From: Flavobacteriales bacterium
GTDB taxonomy: Bacteria; Bacteroidota; Bacteroidia; Flavobacteriales_F; PHOS-HE28
Assembly (NCBI GenBank): GCA_030584065.1
Contig: CP129489.1
Span: 2,275,497-2,339,496 of the forward strand
DNA: 64,000 bases
Direction of reading: 5' to 3'
Part shown: positions 33,621 through 44,849 of the stretch, piece after piece
Numbering within the stretch: the stretch's first letter is position 1
Layout: each line of letters begins with the position of its first letter
Made by a program: the position numbers and the translations under genes
Notes under the pieces: model-generated
What the model was told of the DNA's origin: nothing
The model's input: the letters and a program-made list of their open reading frames with translations, nothing else
Databases searched by the model: none

Positions 33621-35101
33621 TGAAGACAGCACACCTTGCCCGGAGAATGCGCACTAAGTTGCTCGCCTCCATCTTGCTTTGCTCGCTGCCTGCTCTGGCC
33701 CGAGGTCAACTACGCAACGCCAACTGGCTCTTTAGCAACGATTGGATCTCCTTCGCCAGTGGAGCACCTGTGAACCTGCCATCTGTTTCAACCACCGCGA
33801 CGTCCAGTTTAAGTGATAATGCAGGGAATTTGCTCGCTTACTTCACGGACAGTGGGGGCGGTGGGGGCGATATCGGTGTACGGGGCACGGACCACGAACT
33901 CATGCCGGGCAACCCGACTTTCAATGGGTACTTCTCTGGGCTGCAACAGTCAGCCATCTTCATTCCCAAACCGGGCGATTCGGAGCGTGCCTACTTGATT
34001 GCATGGAATCGAATCCCATGGGTGGAGACCCATCGCTTCGGCATGCTGGAGATCTTCCTGGGCAATGCCACCGATCCTCCGCAGGTGCTGAGCGCGGAAT
34101 ACGCTTGGTTCATGAATGGGGCAGCGTGCAAGCGCATGGTGATTCCTCATGCTAACGGGGAGGACTACTGGTTCGTGGGGCAAATGGCGGGCACCAACGC
34201 ATATCATGCCTACCTGATCTCCAGTGCAGGCCTTTCCTCCACGCCAGTGATCAGCAATGCTGGCGCGGTGATTCCCATGCATTTCAAGAACGGCAAAATG
34301 ATCCCCACCGTTGGTGGAACCCGCTTCGTGTCGGTCTCAGAAACCCTCAACTATGGCGGACCCACCATTGAGCCAAGCATCGTTGAGGTCCACACGTTCG
34401 ACCCCAGTACGGGTCTGATCCAGCACCAGCACACGCTGGACATCAACACGCGGGTGGATGGCGTGGAGTTCAGTCCCTCCGGCAGCATTCTATACGTTGT
34501 GCAATGGTCAATCTCAGGCGACCAGACGGAGAGCTATCACGCCCTTTACCAGTATGACCTGGAGGCGAGCAATCCGAACCTCCTGCCCGTGCTCATGGAC
34601 AGCTATGTGATAGACGGATTGTCCGGGATCACCGCCAACGTGCTCAGCCAGGCTCCTGATGCGCGGATTTACATGAGCCACTACACGCAAAGCCTAGGCG
34701 TGATCAACGAACCTGACCTGCCCTTTCCGCAATGCGAATACGTGCATGACGGCTTTGTGTCGACCAGTGAGTCATCCGGGCTCCCCTCCTTCATCAAGCG
34801 CTACAATGACCCGCCGCCCTTGGGGCCGATGGGAGTCCGTGATCCAACCTCCAATCGATTGGCCATTGTGCAACCAAACCCGGTAACCGGCGCCGGCGAG
34901 CTGCGCCTTTCCGGTGCAACAGGTCCAGTTTCGCTGGAATGGCTGGATGTTCAAGGCCGTGTGGTACGCAAGAGCACTACCTCGGCCATCGCCGACAGGA
35001 TGCCCGTGGATGCCACGGGGCTTGCCGATGGCCATTACCTATTGCGTGCGCAGGTGGGGGAGAAGGCACCGGTGGTGGTGCGGGTGAGCGTGGAACGTTA
35101 G
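33620..35101 (+). CDS. T9SS cargo protein, divergent beta-propeller (cassette 2)
   Basis: 493 residues, paralogue of the 31642 product along its full length. Signal peptide ends ALARGQ; the mature N-terminus reads LRNANWLFSNDWISFASG. Conserved blocks include RFGMLEIFLGNATDPPQVLS, CKRMVIPHANGEDYWF, DGVEFSPSG, SYHALYQYDLEAS and SFIKRYNDPPPLGPMG. The type-A sorting domain is VQPNPVTGAGELRLSG to PVVVRVSVER. An alternative start is the Met at 33647 (MRTKLLASILL). Gly-rich DSGGGGGDIG near 75 replaces ASGSGVGI in the first copy. Confidence 0.85.
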   Translation: MKTAHLARRMRTKLLASILLCSLPALARGQLRNANWLFSNDWISFASGAPVNLPSVSTTATSSLSDNAGNLLAYFTDSGGGGGDIGVRGTDHELMPGNPTFNGYFSGLQQSAIFIPKPGDSERAYLIAWNRIPWVETHRFGMLEIFLGNATDPPQVLSAEYAWFMNGAACKRMVIPHANGEDYWFVGQMAGTNAYHAYLISSAGLSSTPVISNAGAVIPMHFKNGKMIPTVGGTRFVSVSETLNYGGPTIEPSIVEVHTFDPSTGLIQHQHTLDINTRVDGVEFSPSGSILYVVQWSISGDQTESYHALYQYDLEASNPNLLPVLMDSYVIDGLSGITANVLSQAPDARIYMSHYTQSLGVINEPDLPFPQCEYVHDGFVSTSESSGLPSFIKRYNDPPPLGPMGVRDPTSNRLAIVQPNPVTGAGELRLSGATGPVSLEWLDVQGRVVRKSTTSAIADRMPVDATGLADGHYLLRAQVGEKAPVVVRVSVER

Positions 35102-35142
35102 AGGGTGTTGGCACTGTCCCCCTCCGCACATGCGCCCTCCTC

Positions 35143-39232
<4,090 letters not shown>

Positions 39233-39255
39233 GGAAATGGTTCCTTGCAAGGCGG

Positions 39256-39263
39256 CTAAGGTA
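39256..39263 (-). promoter_or_regulatory. TonB receptor gene promoter element
   Basis: TACCTTAG on the minus strand, 23 nt before 39232. Confidence 0.4.
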
Positions 39264-39309
39264 GAAGTTGCCCGCAAGGGGGAGCGGCCGTTGGATGGGC
39301 GGTCAGCAC

Positions 39310-39332
39310 CGGTGGCTGCCGGCCGGCCACCG
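39310..39332 (-). terminator. Hairpin downstream of holA
   Basis: CGGTGGC / GCCACCG (39310-39316, 39326-39332), 9 nt beyond the holA stop on the minus strand. Confidence 0.45.
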
Positions 39333-39341
39333 CGGCGGAGC

Positions 39342-40361
39342 TCAGCTCATCACCTTGGCGAGCAGCTCGCGCAGCAGCTCGCCCTGGTCGGCGCCGTCGC
39401 CGCCCACGCCCTTGCTGCGCAGGTCGCACTGGCGCAGGTGCCGCTGGATCTCGGCGAGCTTGGGCAGCGGGTAGTTGCGCGCCTGTGCCACGTAGTCCTT
39501 CACGAAGTAGGGGTTCACCTTCAGCGCGGCGGCCAGCTCCTGCTGGGTGCCGCCCTGTGAGGCATGCACCACCGCCAGCTTGCTGAAGTAGCCGTTGAGG
39601 ATGCCGAGCGTGACCACCAGCGGATAATCCTTCGGGTCCGATGCGAAGTGCTGGGCGATGCGCAGGGCCTTCGCCGTGTTCCGCGTACCGATGGCATTCT
39701 GCAGCTCGAAGACGTTGTACTCCTTGCTGATGCCCACGAAGCGCTGGATGACCTCGCTGGTGATGGCGCCGCCCTCCTCGGTCACCAGGCAGAGCTTCTC
39801 CACTTCCTTCACGGCCTTGGCCAGGTCGCTGCCCAGGTGGCTGGCCAGCAGCTGCGCCTCGTTCGCGCCCAGGCGGCGCTTGTGGTTCTTGGCGAAGCTC
39901 ACGAGCACCTCGGGGACCTTGTCATCGCGCACCTTGTCGCTGGTGAGCACCGCTCCGCCGCCTTTCTGCGCCGCCTTCAGGATGCCCTTGCGCCCGTCGA
40001 TCTTCTTGTGCTTGTAGCAGAGCACGAGCACCGTGGTGGGCGTGGGCTTGGCCAGGTAGGGCTCCAGCTTCTCCACCTGGTCGATGCGCCAGGCCTGGAG
40101 CTCGCGCACCACCACCAGCTGGCGCTCGGCCATCATGGGGTAGCGCAGGCAGGTGTCCTTCACCTGGTCGGGGTCCACGTCGCGGGCGTAGAGGATGCTC
40201 TGGTTGAAGTCCCGCTCGTGGTCCTGCAGCGCCAGCCGTTCGATCTCCTCCGCCACGCGGTCGATGAAGAAGGCCTCCTCGCCGTGCAGCACGTACACCG
40301 GACGGAACTTCCCGGCGCGCACGTCGAGCATCAGCTTCTTGTATTCATCCACGCTGCTCAT
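39342..40361 (-). CDS. holA: DNA polymerase III subunit delta
   Basis: Clamp-loader delta subunit that opens the beta sliding clamp. 339 residues with the family's N-terminal RPVYVLHGEEAFFIDRVAEEI, central TVLVLCYKHKKIDGRKGI and helical C-terminal part (NPYFVKDYVAQARNY, LPKLAEIQRHLRQCD). The Walker A motif is degenerate, as usual for delta. The start ATG at 40361 overlaps the AMP nucleosidase stop by 4 bp (ATGA), giving a two-gene operon. The frame's upstream extension to 41171 is the shadow of that gene. Confidence 0.9.
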   Translation of the reverse strand: MSSVDEYKKLMLDVRAGKFRPVYVLHGEEAFFIDRVAEEIERLALQDHERDFNQSILYARDVDPDQVKDTCLRYPMMAERQLVVVRELQAWRIDQVEKLEPYLAKPTPTTVLVLCYKHKKIDGRKGILKAAQKGGGAVLTSDKVRDDKVPEVLVSFAKNHKRRLGANEAQLLASHLGSDLAKAVKEVEKLCLVTEEGGAITSEVIQRFVGISKEYNVFELQNAIGTRNTAKALRIAQHFASDPKDYPLVVTLGILNGYFSKLAVVHASQGGTQQELAAALKVNPYFVKDYVAQARNYPLPKLAEIQRHLRQCDLRSKGVGGDGADQGELLRELLAKVMS

Positions 40362-41131
40362 TCGAAGCGCAGGTGCTTCACGGATGCCCCCTTGTTGATG
40401 ATCTCGCGCAGGCTCTCCACGCCCACGCGCACATGGGTCTCCACGAAGGAGCCGGTCACCTTGGCGTCGCTTGCGCTGGTCTTCACGCCCCAAGGCACCA
40501 TGGGCTGGTCGCTCACCAGCAGCAGCGCTCCGGTGGGGATGCTGTTGGCGAAGCCGGTCATGAAGAGGGTGGCCGTCTCCATGTCGATCGCCATGCAGCG
40601 CAGTGCGCGCAGGTGCTCCTTGAAGGCCTCGTCGTGCTCCCACACGCGCCGGTTGGTGGTGTACACCGTCCCGCTCCAGTAGTCCAGCTCCATGTCGCGG
40701 ATCACGTGGCTCACCGCGCGATGGATCATGAAGCTGGGCAGCGCCGGCACCTCCGGGGGGAAGTAGTCGTTGCTGGTGCCCTCGCCCCGGATGGCCGCGA
40801 TGGGCAGGATGAGGTCGCCCAGCTGGTTCTTCTTCTTCAGACCGCCGCACTTGCCCAGGAAGAGCACCGCCTTCGGGTCGATTGCGCTCAGCAGGTCCAT
40901 GAGCGTGGCCGCATTGGGGCTGCCCATGCCGAAGTTGATCATCACCATGTCCTCCGACACGGCCACCTTCATGGCCTTGTCCTTCACCGGGACCACGGCC
41001 CCGGTGAGCTGGCAGAAGAGGTCGAGGTAGTTGTCGAAGTTGGTGAGCAGGATGTGGGGCTTGAAGTCGACCAGCTCCAGTCCGGTGTAGCGGGGCAGCC
41101 AGTTGCCGACGATCTCTTGCTTGGTACGCAC
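40358..41131 (-). CDS. amn: AMP nucleosidase (short form)
   Basis: Cleaves AMP to adenine and ribose 5-phosphate, or a related purine nucleotide. 257 residues, the short Bacteroidota type lacking the N-terminal domain of the 484-residue E. coli enzyme. It shows phosphorylase-superfamily motifs: GMGSPNAATLMDLL, FLGKCGGL, GEGTSNDYFPPEVPALPSF, MAIDMETATLF and VSDQPMVPWGVKT. No ATG fits; the GTG at 41131 (MRTKQEIVGNWLPRYTG) matches the family N-terminus. The frame continues to 41635 without similarity. Only 9 bp separate this GTG from the ATG of the divergent gene at 41141. Confidence 0.88.
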   Translation of the reverse strand: MRTKQEIVGNWLPRYTGLELVDFKPHILLTNFDNYLDLFCQLTGAVVPVKDKAMKVAVSEDMVMINFGMGSPNAATLMDLLSAIDPKAVLFLGKCGGLKKKNQLGDLILPIAAIRGEGTSNDYFPPEVPALPSFMIHRAVSHVIRDMELDYWSGTVYTTNRRVWEHDEAFKEHLRALRCMAIDMETATLFMTGFANSIPTGALLLVSDQPMVPWGVKTSASDAKVTGSFVETHVRVGVESLREIINKGASVKHLRFE

Positions 41132-41136
41132 TTTTG
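41129..41136 (+). promoter_or_regulatory. HsdR_N gene promoter element overlapping the amn start
   Basis: CACTTTTG, 7 of 8 to consensus, 4 nt before the ATG at 41141; its first three bases are the complement of the amn GTG start codon. Confidence 0.4.
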
Positions 41137-41140
41137 CGGG

Positions 41141-41614
41141 ATGGGCGATACGGGACTGCCGGCATTGGCACTGCCCGACCACGGGGTCAAAACTAGGCAT
41201 GTCGCCGAAGGGTGGCAGGCCTTCGACCCCATCCGTCGGCGATGGGTGGCCCTGCTGCCCGAGGAATGGGTGCGCCAGCACTTCATCAACTTCCTGCTGC
41301 GCGACAAGGGCTGCCCGGCCTCGCTGGTGAGCGTGGAGCGGCCGCTGGTGCTCAATGAGCTGGCCAAGCGCGCCGATATCCTGGTGCATGCCGCCGATGG
41401 CCGGCCGGTGGCGCTGGTGGAGTGCAAGGCCCCCGGCGTGCGCATCACCCAGGCCGTCTTCGAGCAGGCCGCGCGCTACAACCAGGTGCTGCAGGTGCCC
41501 TGGCTCATCGTCACCAACGGGCTGCGGCACTACTGCTGCCGCATCGACCGTTCCAAGGGTGGCGTGGAATTCGTCGTGGATATCCCCGACCATGCCGGGC
41601 TTTGCGCCTCCTGA
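41141..41614 (+). CDS. Stand-alone HsdR N-terminal nuclease-like protein
   Basis: 157 residues resembling the N-terminal nuclease domain of type I restriction enzymes. The PD-(D/E)xK pattern is visible: Asp79 in KRADILV, then Glu94-x-Lys96 in LVECKAP, with an upstream EEWVRQHFINFLL helix containing a conserved Gln-His. No helicase domain and no modification or specificity gene is nearby, so it is not a working type I system. Such single-domain proteins are conserved in Bacteroidota next to holA, which suggests a housekeeping DNA role (inference). The frame is open upstream to 40373; ATG 41141 is the start consistent with homologues. Confidence 0.85.
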   Translation: MGDTGLPALALPDHGVKTRHVAEGWQAFDPIRRRWVALLPEEWVRQHFINFLLRDKGCPASLVSVERPLVLNELAKRADILVHAADGRPVALVECKAPGVRITQAVFEQAARYNQVLQVPWLIVTNGLRHYCCRIDRSKGGVEFVVDIPDHAGLCAS

Positions 41615-41621
41615 GGGCCAG

Positions 41622-41629
41622 TACCTTCG
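41622..41629 (+). promoter_or_regulatory. S8 peptidase gene promoter element
   Basis: TACCTTCG, 4 nt before the ATG at 41634 and 7 nt after the HsdR_N stop. Confidence 0.55.
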
Positions 41630-41633
41630 TGCC

Positions 41634-44261
41634 ATGCCGCCCCGTTACGTCCTGCTCATCGCCCTGGCCTCCGCCTCCATCGCCACTGCCCAGCAGCGGG
41701 TGAAGATGGACCTTGTCCTCGAACACCGCCTGAGTCAGGCCGACGAGGCCGGCGCCATGATGGACCTCTTCATCCACGGGAGCCCGGGCGCCGTGGAGGC
41801 CGCCGTGCGCGCGCACGGCGGATCGGTGAAGATGAGCACGGGCCGCATCACCAGCGCCCGCGTTCCGGCGGCCAACGTGCGCGCCCTGTCCGCCAGCCCT
41901 TCCATTGAGCGGTTCGAATGGAGCGCCGACCCGGGCCGACTGCTCAGCGACAGCATGCGGGTGAAAGCGCGCGTGAATCAGGTGCATGCCGGCCTGGCGC
42001 CGCTTCCCCAGGGCTATGACGGCACGGGGGTGGTGATGGGCTTCATCGACGACGGCCTGGGCATCGACCACCCCGATTTCCAGCGGCCTGACGGCACCAC
42101 GCGCGTGCTGCATTACTGGGACCAGGGCTATGCCGGTGCCGGAGCGCCGCCGGAATTCGGCTATGGCAGCGAATGGAGCAAGGCGCAGATCGATGCCGGG
42201 CAGCTCCTCAGCAACTTCAGCGGCTCGGTGCACGGGAGCACCGTGGCCAGCAACGGCGCAGGCGATGGCAGCGCCAACGGCCGCCATAAGGGCGTGGCGC
42301 CGGGCGCCGACCTGATCGTCGTGAAATACAGCACCGCGGGCGGCGGCGAATTCCGCGCACGCGTGGCCGATGCGGTGAAGTACATCTTCGACCGTGCCGA
42401 CGCCACGGGCATGCCCGCGGTGGTGAATGCCAGCCTCGGCACCTACAGCGGCTCGCACGACGGCCGGGATGCCGCGGCTCAGCTCATCGACAGCCTCATC
42501 GCAGCGCGGCGCGGCCGATTCCTGGTGTGCGCTGGCGGCAACGCGGGGAGCCAGTTCCCCTTCCACCTGCGGCACACGGCGGATGCCGACACCGGCTTCA
42601 CCTGGTTCACCACCAACGCGAACGGCGCCCCCTACAACCTCTTCCCCTACCCCAACCTGTTCTTCGAGGCCTGGGCCGACATCGCCGACTTCCAGGGCGC
42701 GCGGTACGCCATCGGTGCCGACCGCGTGGTCCCGAGCCTGCAGTTCCGGGGGCGCACCGCCTTCCACGACCTGGCGGAGAACCTGGGGCAGGTGATCACC
42801 GAGCCGCTGGTGAGCCAGAGCGGAAGCACGCTCGGGATCGTGGAGTTCCTCGCCCTGCCGCGCGGCGAACAAGTGCAGCTGCAGGTGCGCATCGCCTCGC
42901 CCGATTCCGCCGGCTACCTGTGGCGCTTCATGACCACCGGCAGCGGCCGCTGCGACATCTGGTCCCTCACCACGGTGACCGCCACGAGCAACGTCATCGG
43001 CCCCGTACTCGCAGCGCCGCTCGGCCTCCCCTTCCCAACGCCTGCGGAGTATCCTGCCATGGCGCACTACGTGAGGCCGGACAGCCTCTATCACATCGTG
43101 GACAGCTGGGCCTGCTCGCCCCGCACCCTCACCACCGCCAATTACTGGAACCAGAACGAGTACCAGCCTTGCGCGGGCGACTACATCAATGCGCCCATCC
43201 TGCCCTACACCATCAGCAGCAACAGCAGCCTGGGGCCCACGCGCGACGACCGGTACAAGCCGGACATCAGCGCGCCGGGCGATGTGACCCTGGCGGCCGC
43301 GCCCATGGCCATCATCAACGATTGGTCCGTGACCAATGCCGACAAGATGGATGAGTTCTGCATGCATGTGCGCAACGGCGGCACCAGCATGGCCTCGCCC
43401 GTGGTGGCCGGCGTGGCGGCGCTCTACCTGCAGAAATGCCCCAATGCCGATTGGCAGCAGATCCGCGAAGCCATCCTCGGAACCGCGTGGGGCGATGCGC
43501 TCACCGGCCCGCTGCCCAACGTCACCTTCGGGCACGGACGCGTGCATGCCTTCAACGCACTCATCGGATCCAACCTTCCGCCGGTGACGATCACCGCCAC
43601 CGCGAATGAGATGTGCTCGAACGCCAGCGTGCAGGTGAGCGCTCCCGCCGGCTATGAGGCCTACCTCTGGAGCAACGGTTCCACCGACAATCCCACCAGC
43701 TACACCGGCAACGGGCCCCTCACCGTCACGGCCACGGCATCTCCGGGCTGCGCGCAGAGCAATGCCCTCGCCTTCACCGTGCTGCCGGCGCCGCCAACCC
43801 CGGTGATCACGGCGGATGGCTCGCTGCTCACCAGCAGCGCCGGGCCCGGTTACCAATGGTACCTCAACGGCGCTCCGCTCGGCGGGGCCGTGGGCGCCAC
43901 CTGGTGGGCCACCCAGCCCGGCGACTACACCGTGGAGCATGTGGCAGCGAACGGCTGCAGCGCGATGAGCGCGCCGGTCACCATCGTCACCGTAGGCATG
44001 GAGGACCGCGCAGCAAGCGGTGGATTCGCGGCCTGGCCTTCGCCCACCACGGGTGCCATCACCGTGCAGGTCCCGGGTTCACCCGGCGGGGCAGCAACGG
44101 TGGAGCTCTACGACGCCGATGGGCGCCTGCGCGTGCGGGAGGGCTTCACGGGCACCGCGCAGATGCTGGTGGAGGCCACTTCGCTCCCTGCCGGCGCATA
44201 CACCCTTGTGGTGACCCGTGGCGACGCGCGTTGGACCTCGCGCATCGTGCGCTTGCCCTAG
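41634..44261 (+). CDS. Subtilisin-like (S8) serine protease with T9SS sorting domain
   Basis: 875 residues. Signal peptide ends ASIATAQ; a ~95-residue propeptide-like region (MDLFIHGSPGAVEAAVRAHGG) precedes the S8 domain. The triad is visible: Asp139/140 in GFIDDGLG, His200 in VHGSTVA and Ser585 in GGTSMASP. A long insertion (~250-500) separates His and Ser, typical of large Bacteroidota S8 proteases. Then one or two Ig/PKD-like domains (EMCSNASVQVSAPAGYEAYLW) and a type-A sorting domain (AWPSPTTGAITVQ to RWTSRIVRLP) follow. It is probably a secreted or surface-bound endoprotease. The stop lies 3 bp from that of the convergent gene at 44265. Confidence 0.93.
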   Translation: MPPRYVLLIALASASIATAQQRVKMDLVLEHRLSQADEAGAMMDLFIHGSPGAVEAAVRAHGGSVKMSTGRITSARVPAANVRALSASPSIERFEWSADPGRLLSDSMRVKARVNQVHAGLAPLPQGYDGTGVVMGFIDDGLGIDHPDFQRPDGTTRVLHYWDQGYAGAGAPPEFGYGSEWSKAQIDAGQLLSNFSGSVHGSTVASNGAGDGSANGRHKGVAPGADLIVVKYSTAGGGEFRARVADAVKYIFDRADATGMPAVVNASLGTYSGSHDGRDAAAQLIDSLIAARRGRFLVCAGGNAGSQFPFHLRHTADADTGFTWFTTNANGAPYNLFPYPNLFFEAWADIADFQGARYAIGADRVVPSLQFRGRTAFHDLAENLGQVITEPLVSQSGSTLGIVEFLALPRGEQVQLQVRIASPDSAGYLWRFMTTGSGRCDIWSLTTVTATSNVIGPVLAAPLGLPFPTPAEYPAMAHYVRPDSLYHIVDSWACSPRTLTTANYWNQNEYQPCAGDYINAPILPYTISSNSSLGPTRDDRYKPDISAPGDVTLAAAPMAIINDWSVTNADKMDEFCMHVRNGGTSMASPVVAGVAALYLQKCPNADWQQIREAILGTAWGDALTGPLPNVTFGHGRVHAFNALIGSNLPPVTITATANEMCSNASVQVSAPAGYEAYLWSNGSTDNPTSYTGNGPLTVTATASPGCAQSNALAFTVLPAPPTPVITADGSLLTSSAGPGYQWYLNGAPLGGAVGATWWATQPGDYTVEHVAANGCSAMSAPVTIVTVGMEDRAASGGFAAWPSPTTGAITVQVPGSPGGAATVELYDADGRLRVREGFTGTAQMLVEATSLPAGAYTLVVTRGDARWTSRIVRLP

Positions 44262-44264
44262 GCA

Positions 44265-44792
44265 TCAGAACGAGGGGCAGCCGATCACCCGGCCGCGCAC
44301 GGTACGTGCGCGATGGATGAACGGGAAGCGGCTGGAGACCTGGTACCGCGCCCTTCGGCGCGGAGGCGCTGGCACGGCGCCGTCCTTCTCCATCCAGCAG
44401 CGATCCGCTGAGGGGGCCATCTCCGTTGGACGCATGCGCGACCCGCTCCCCTCCCCGCCCGGTGCCTGCTCCGTGGGCACAGGCGTCACAGGGATGGGCT
44501 GGGCCGCCGCCGTGGAGAGCGTGAGGGCGGCCAGCACCGCCATGGCACCGCGCAACAGCTCGCGCGGCCCCTCGTTCAACGGCATCAGGTCGCCCTGCAC
44601 CTGCTCGATCCGGAACCGGCCGCAGCCATCGGGGCTGTCGGAGAACCACGCCTTGAGTTCGGCATCGCTGCGCTCGGTGAAGTCGATCACCGGCTTGGCG
44701 CAAATGGCGCAGAACCGATCGCGGCCGAGCGGCTCCATCTCCTCCCAGGGCTGGGAGCAGGTCACCTTCATCCCGTGCAGGGGCTTGCGCAT
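44265..44792 (-). CDS. Small protein with conserved CxxC zinc-ribbon-like N-terminus and one TM
   Basis: About 175 residues. The N-terminal ~65 residues (VTCSQPWEEM, RFCAICAKPVIDFTERSD, DGCGRFRIEQV) match a motif repeated at the start of many Bacteroidota membrane proteins, with four to five Cys arranged as C...CxxC...C, suggesting metal or disulphide. A single TM follows (ELLRGAMAVLAALTLSTAAA), then ~75 Pro/Arg-rich residues. No enzymatic domain is visible. Start uncertain: ATG at 44792 or 44771; the open frame begins at 44831. The Cys-rich part would be cytoplasmic. Confidence 0.7.
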   Translation of the reverse strand: MRKPLHGMKVTCSQPWEEMEPLGRDRFCAICAKPVIDFTERSDAELKAWFSDSPDGCGRFRIEQVQGDLMPLNEGPRELLRGAMAVLAALTLSTAAAQPIPVTPVPTEQAPGGEGSGSRMRPTEMAPSADRCWMEKDGAVPAPPRRRARYQVSSRFPFIHRARTVRGRVIGCPSF

Positions 44793-44849
44793 CGGTCCAT
44801 GCCGCATGCACTGATGACGCGAGGCGGGCAACAGGGATGCCTGCCGCTG

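Larger units (their letters stand above)
31178..35101 (+). repeat. Tandem duplication of a two-gene secreted cassette
   Basis: Unit 1 (31178-33120) and unit 2 (33160-35101) each hold promoter TAGCTTCA, a small six-Cys secreted protein gene and an overlapping ~490-residue T9SS propeller gene. Proteins are clearly paralogous along their whole length. The block has lower G+C than its flanks: 31 of 60 bases at 31741-31800 against 42 of 60 in pyrG at 35641-35700. Confidence 0.85.

Noticed and set aside
31156..35142. Mobile-element genes or terminal repeats at the cassette block
   Set aside because: No transposase, integrase or clear target-site duplication; only the pyrG 3' repeats suggest insertion.
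41141..41614. Type I restriction-modification system
   Set aside because: Only an HsdR N-terminal-like domain is present; no helicase, HsdM or HsdS gene is in the window.
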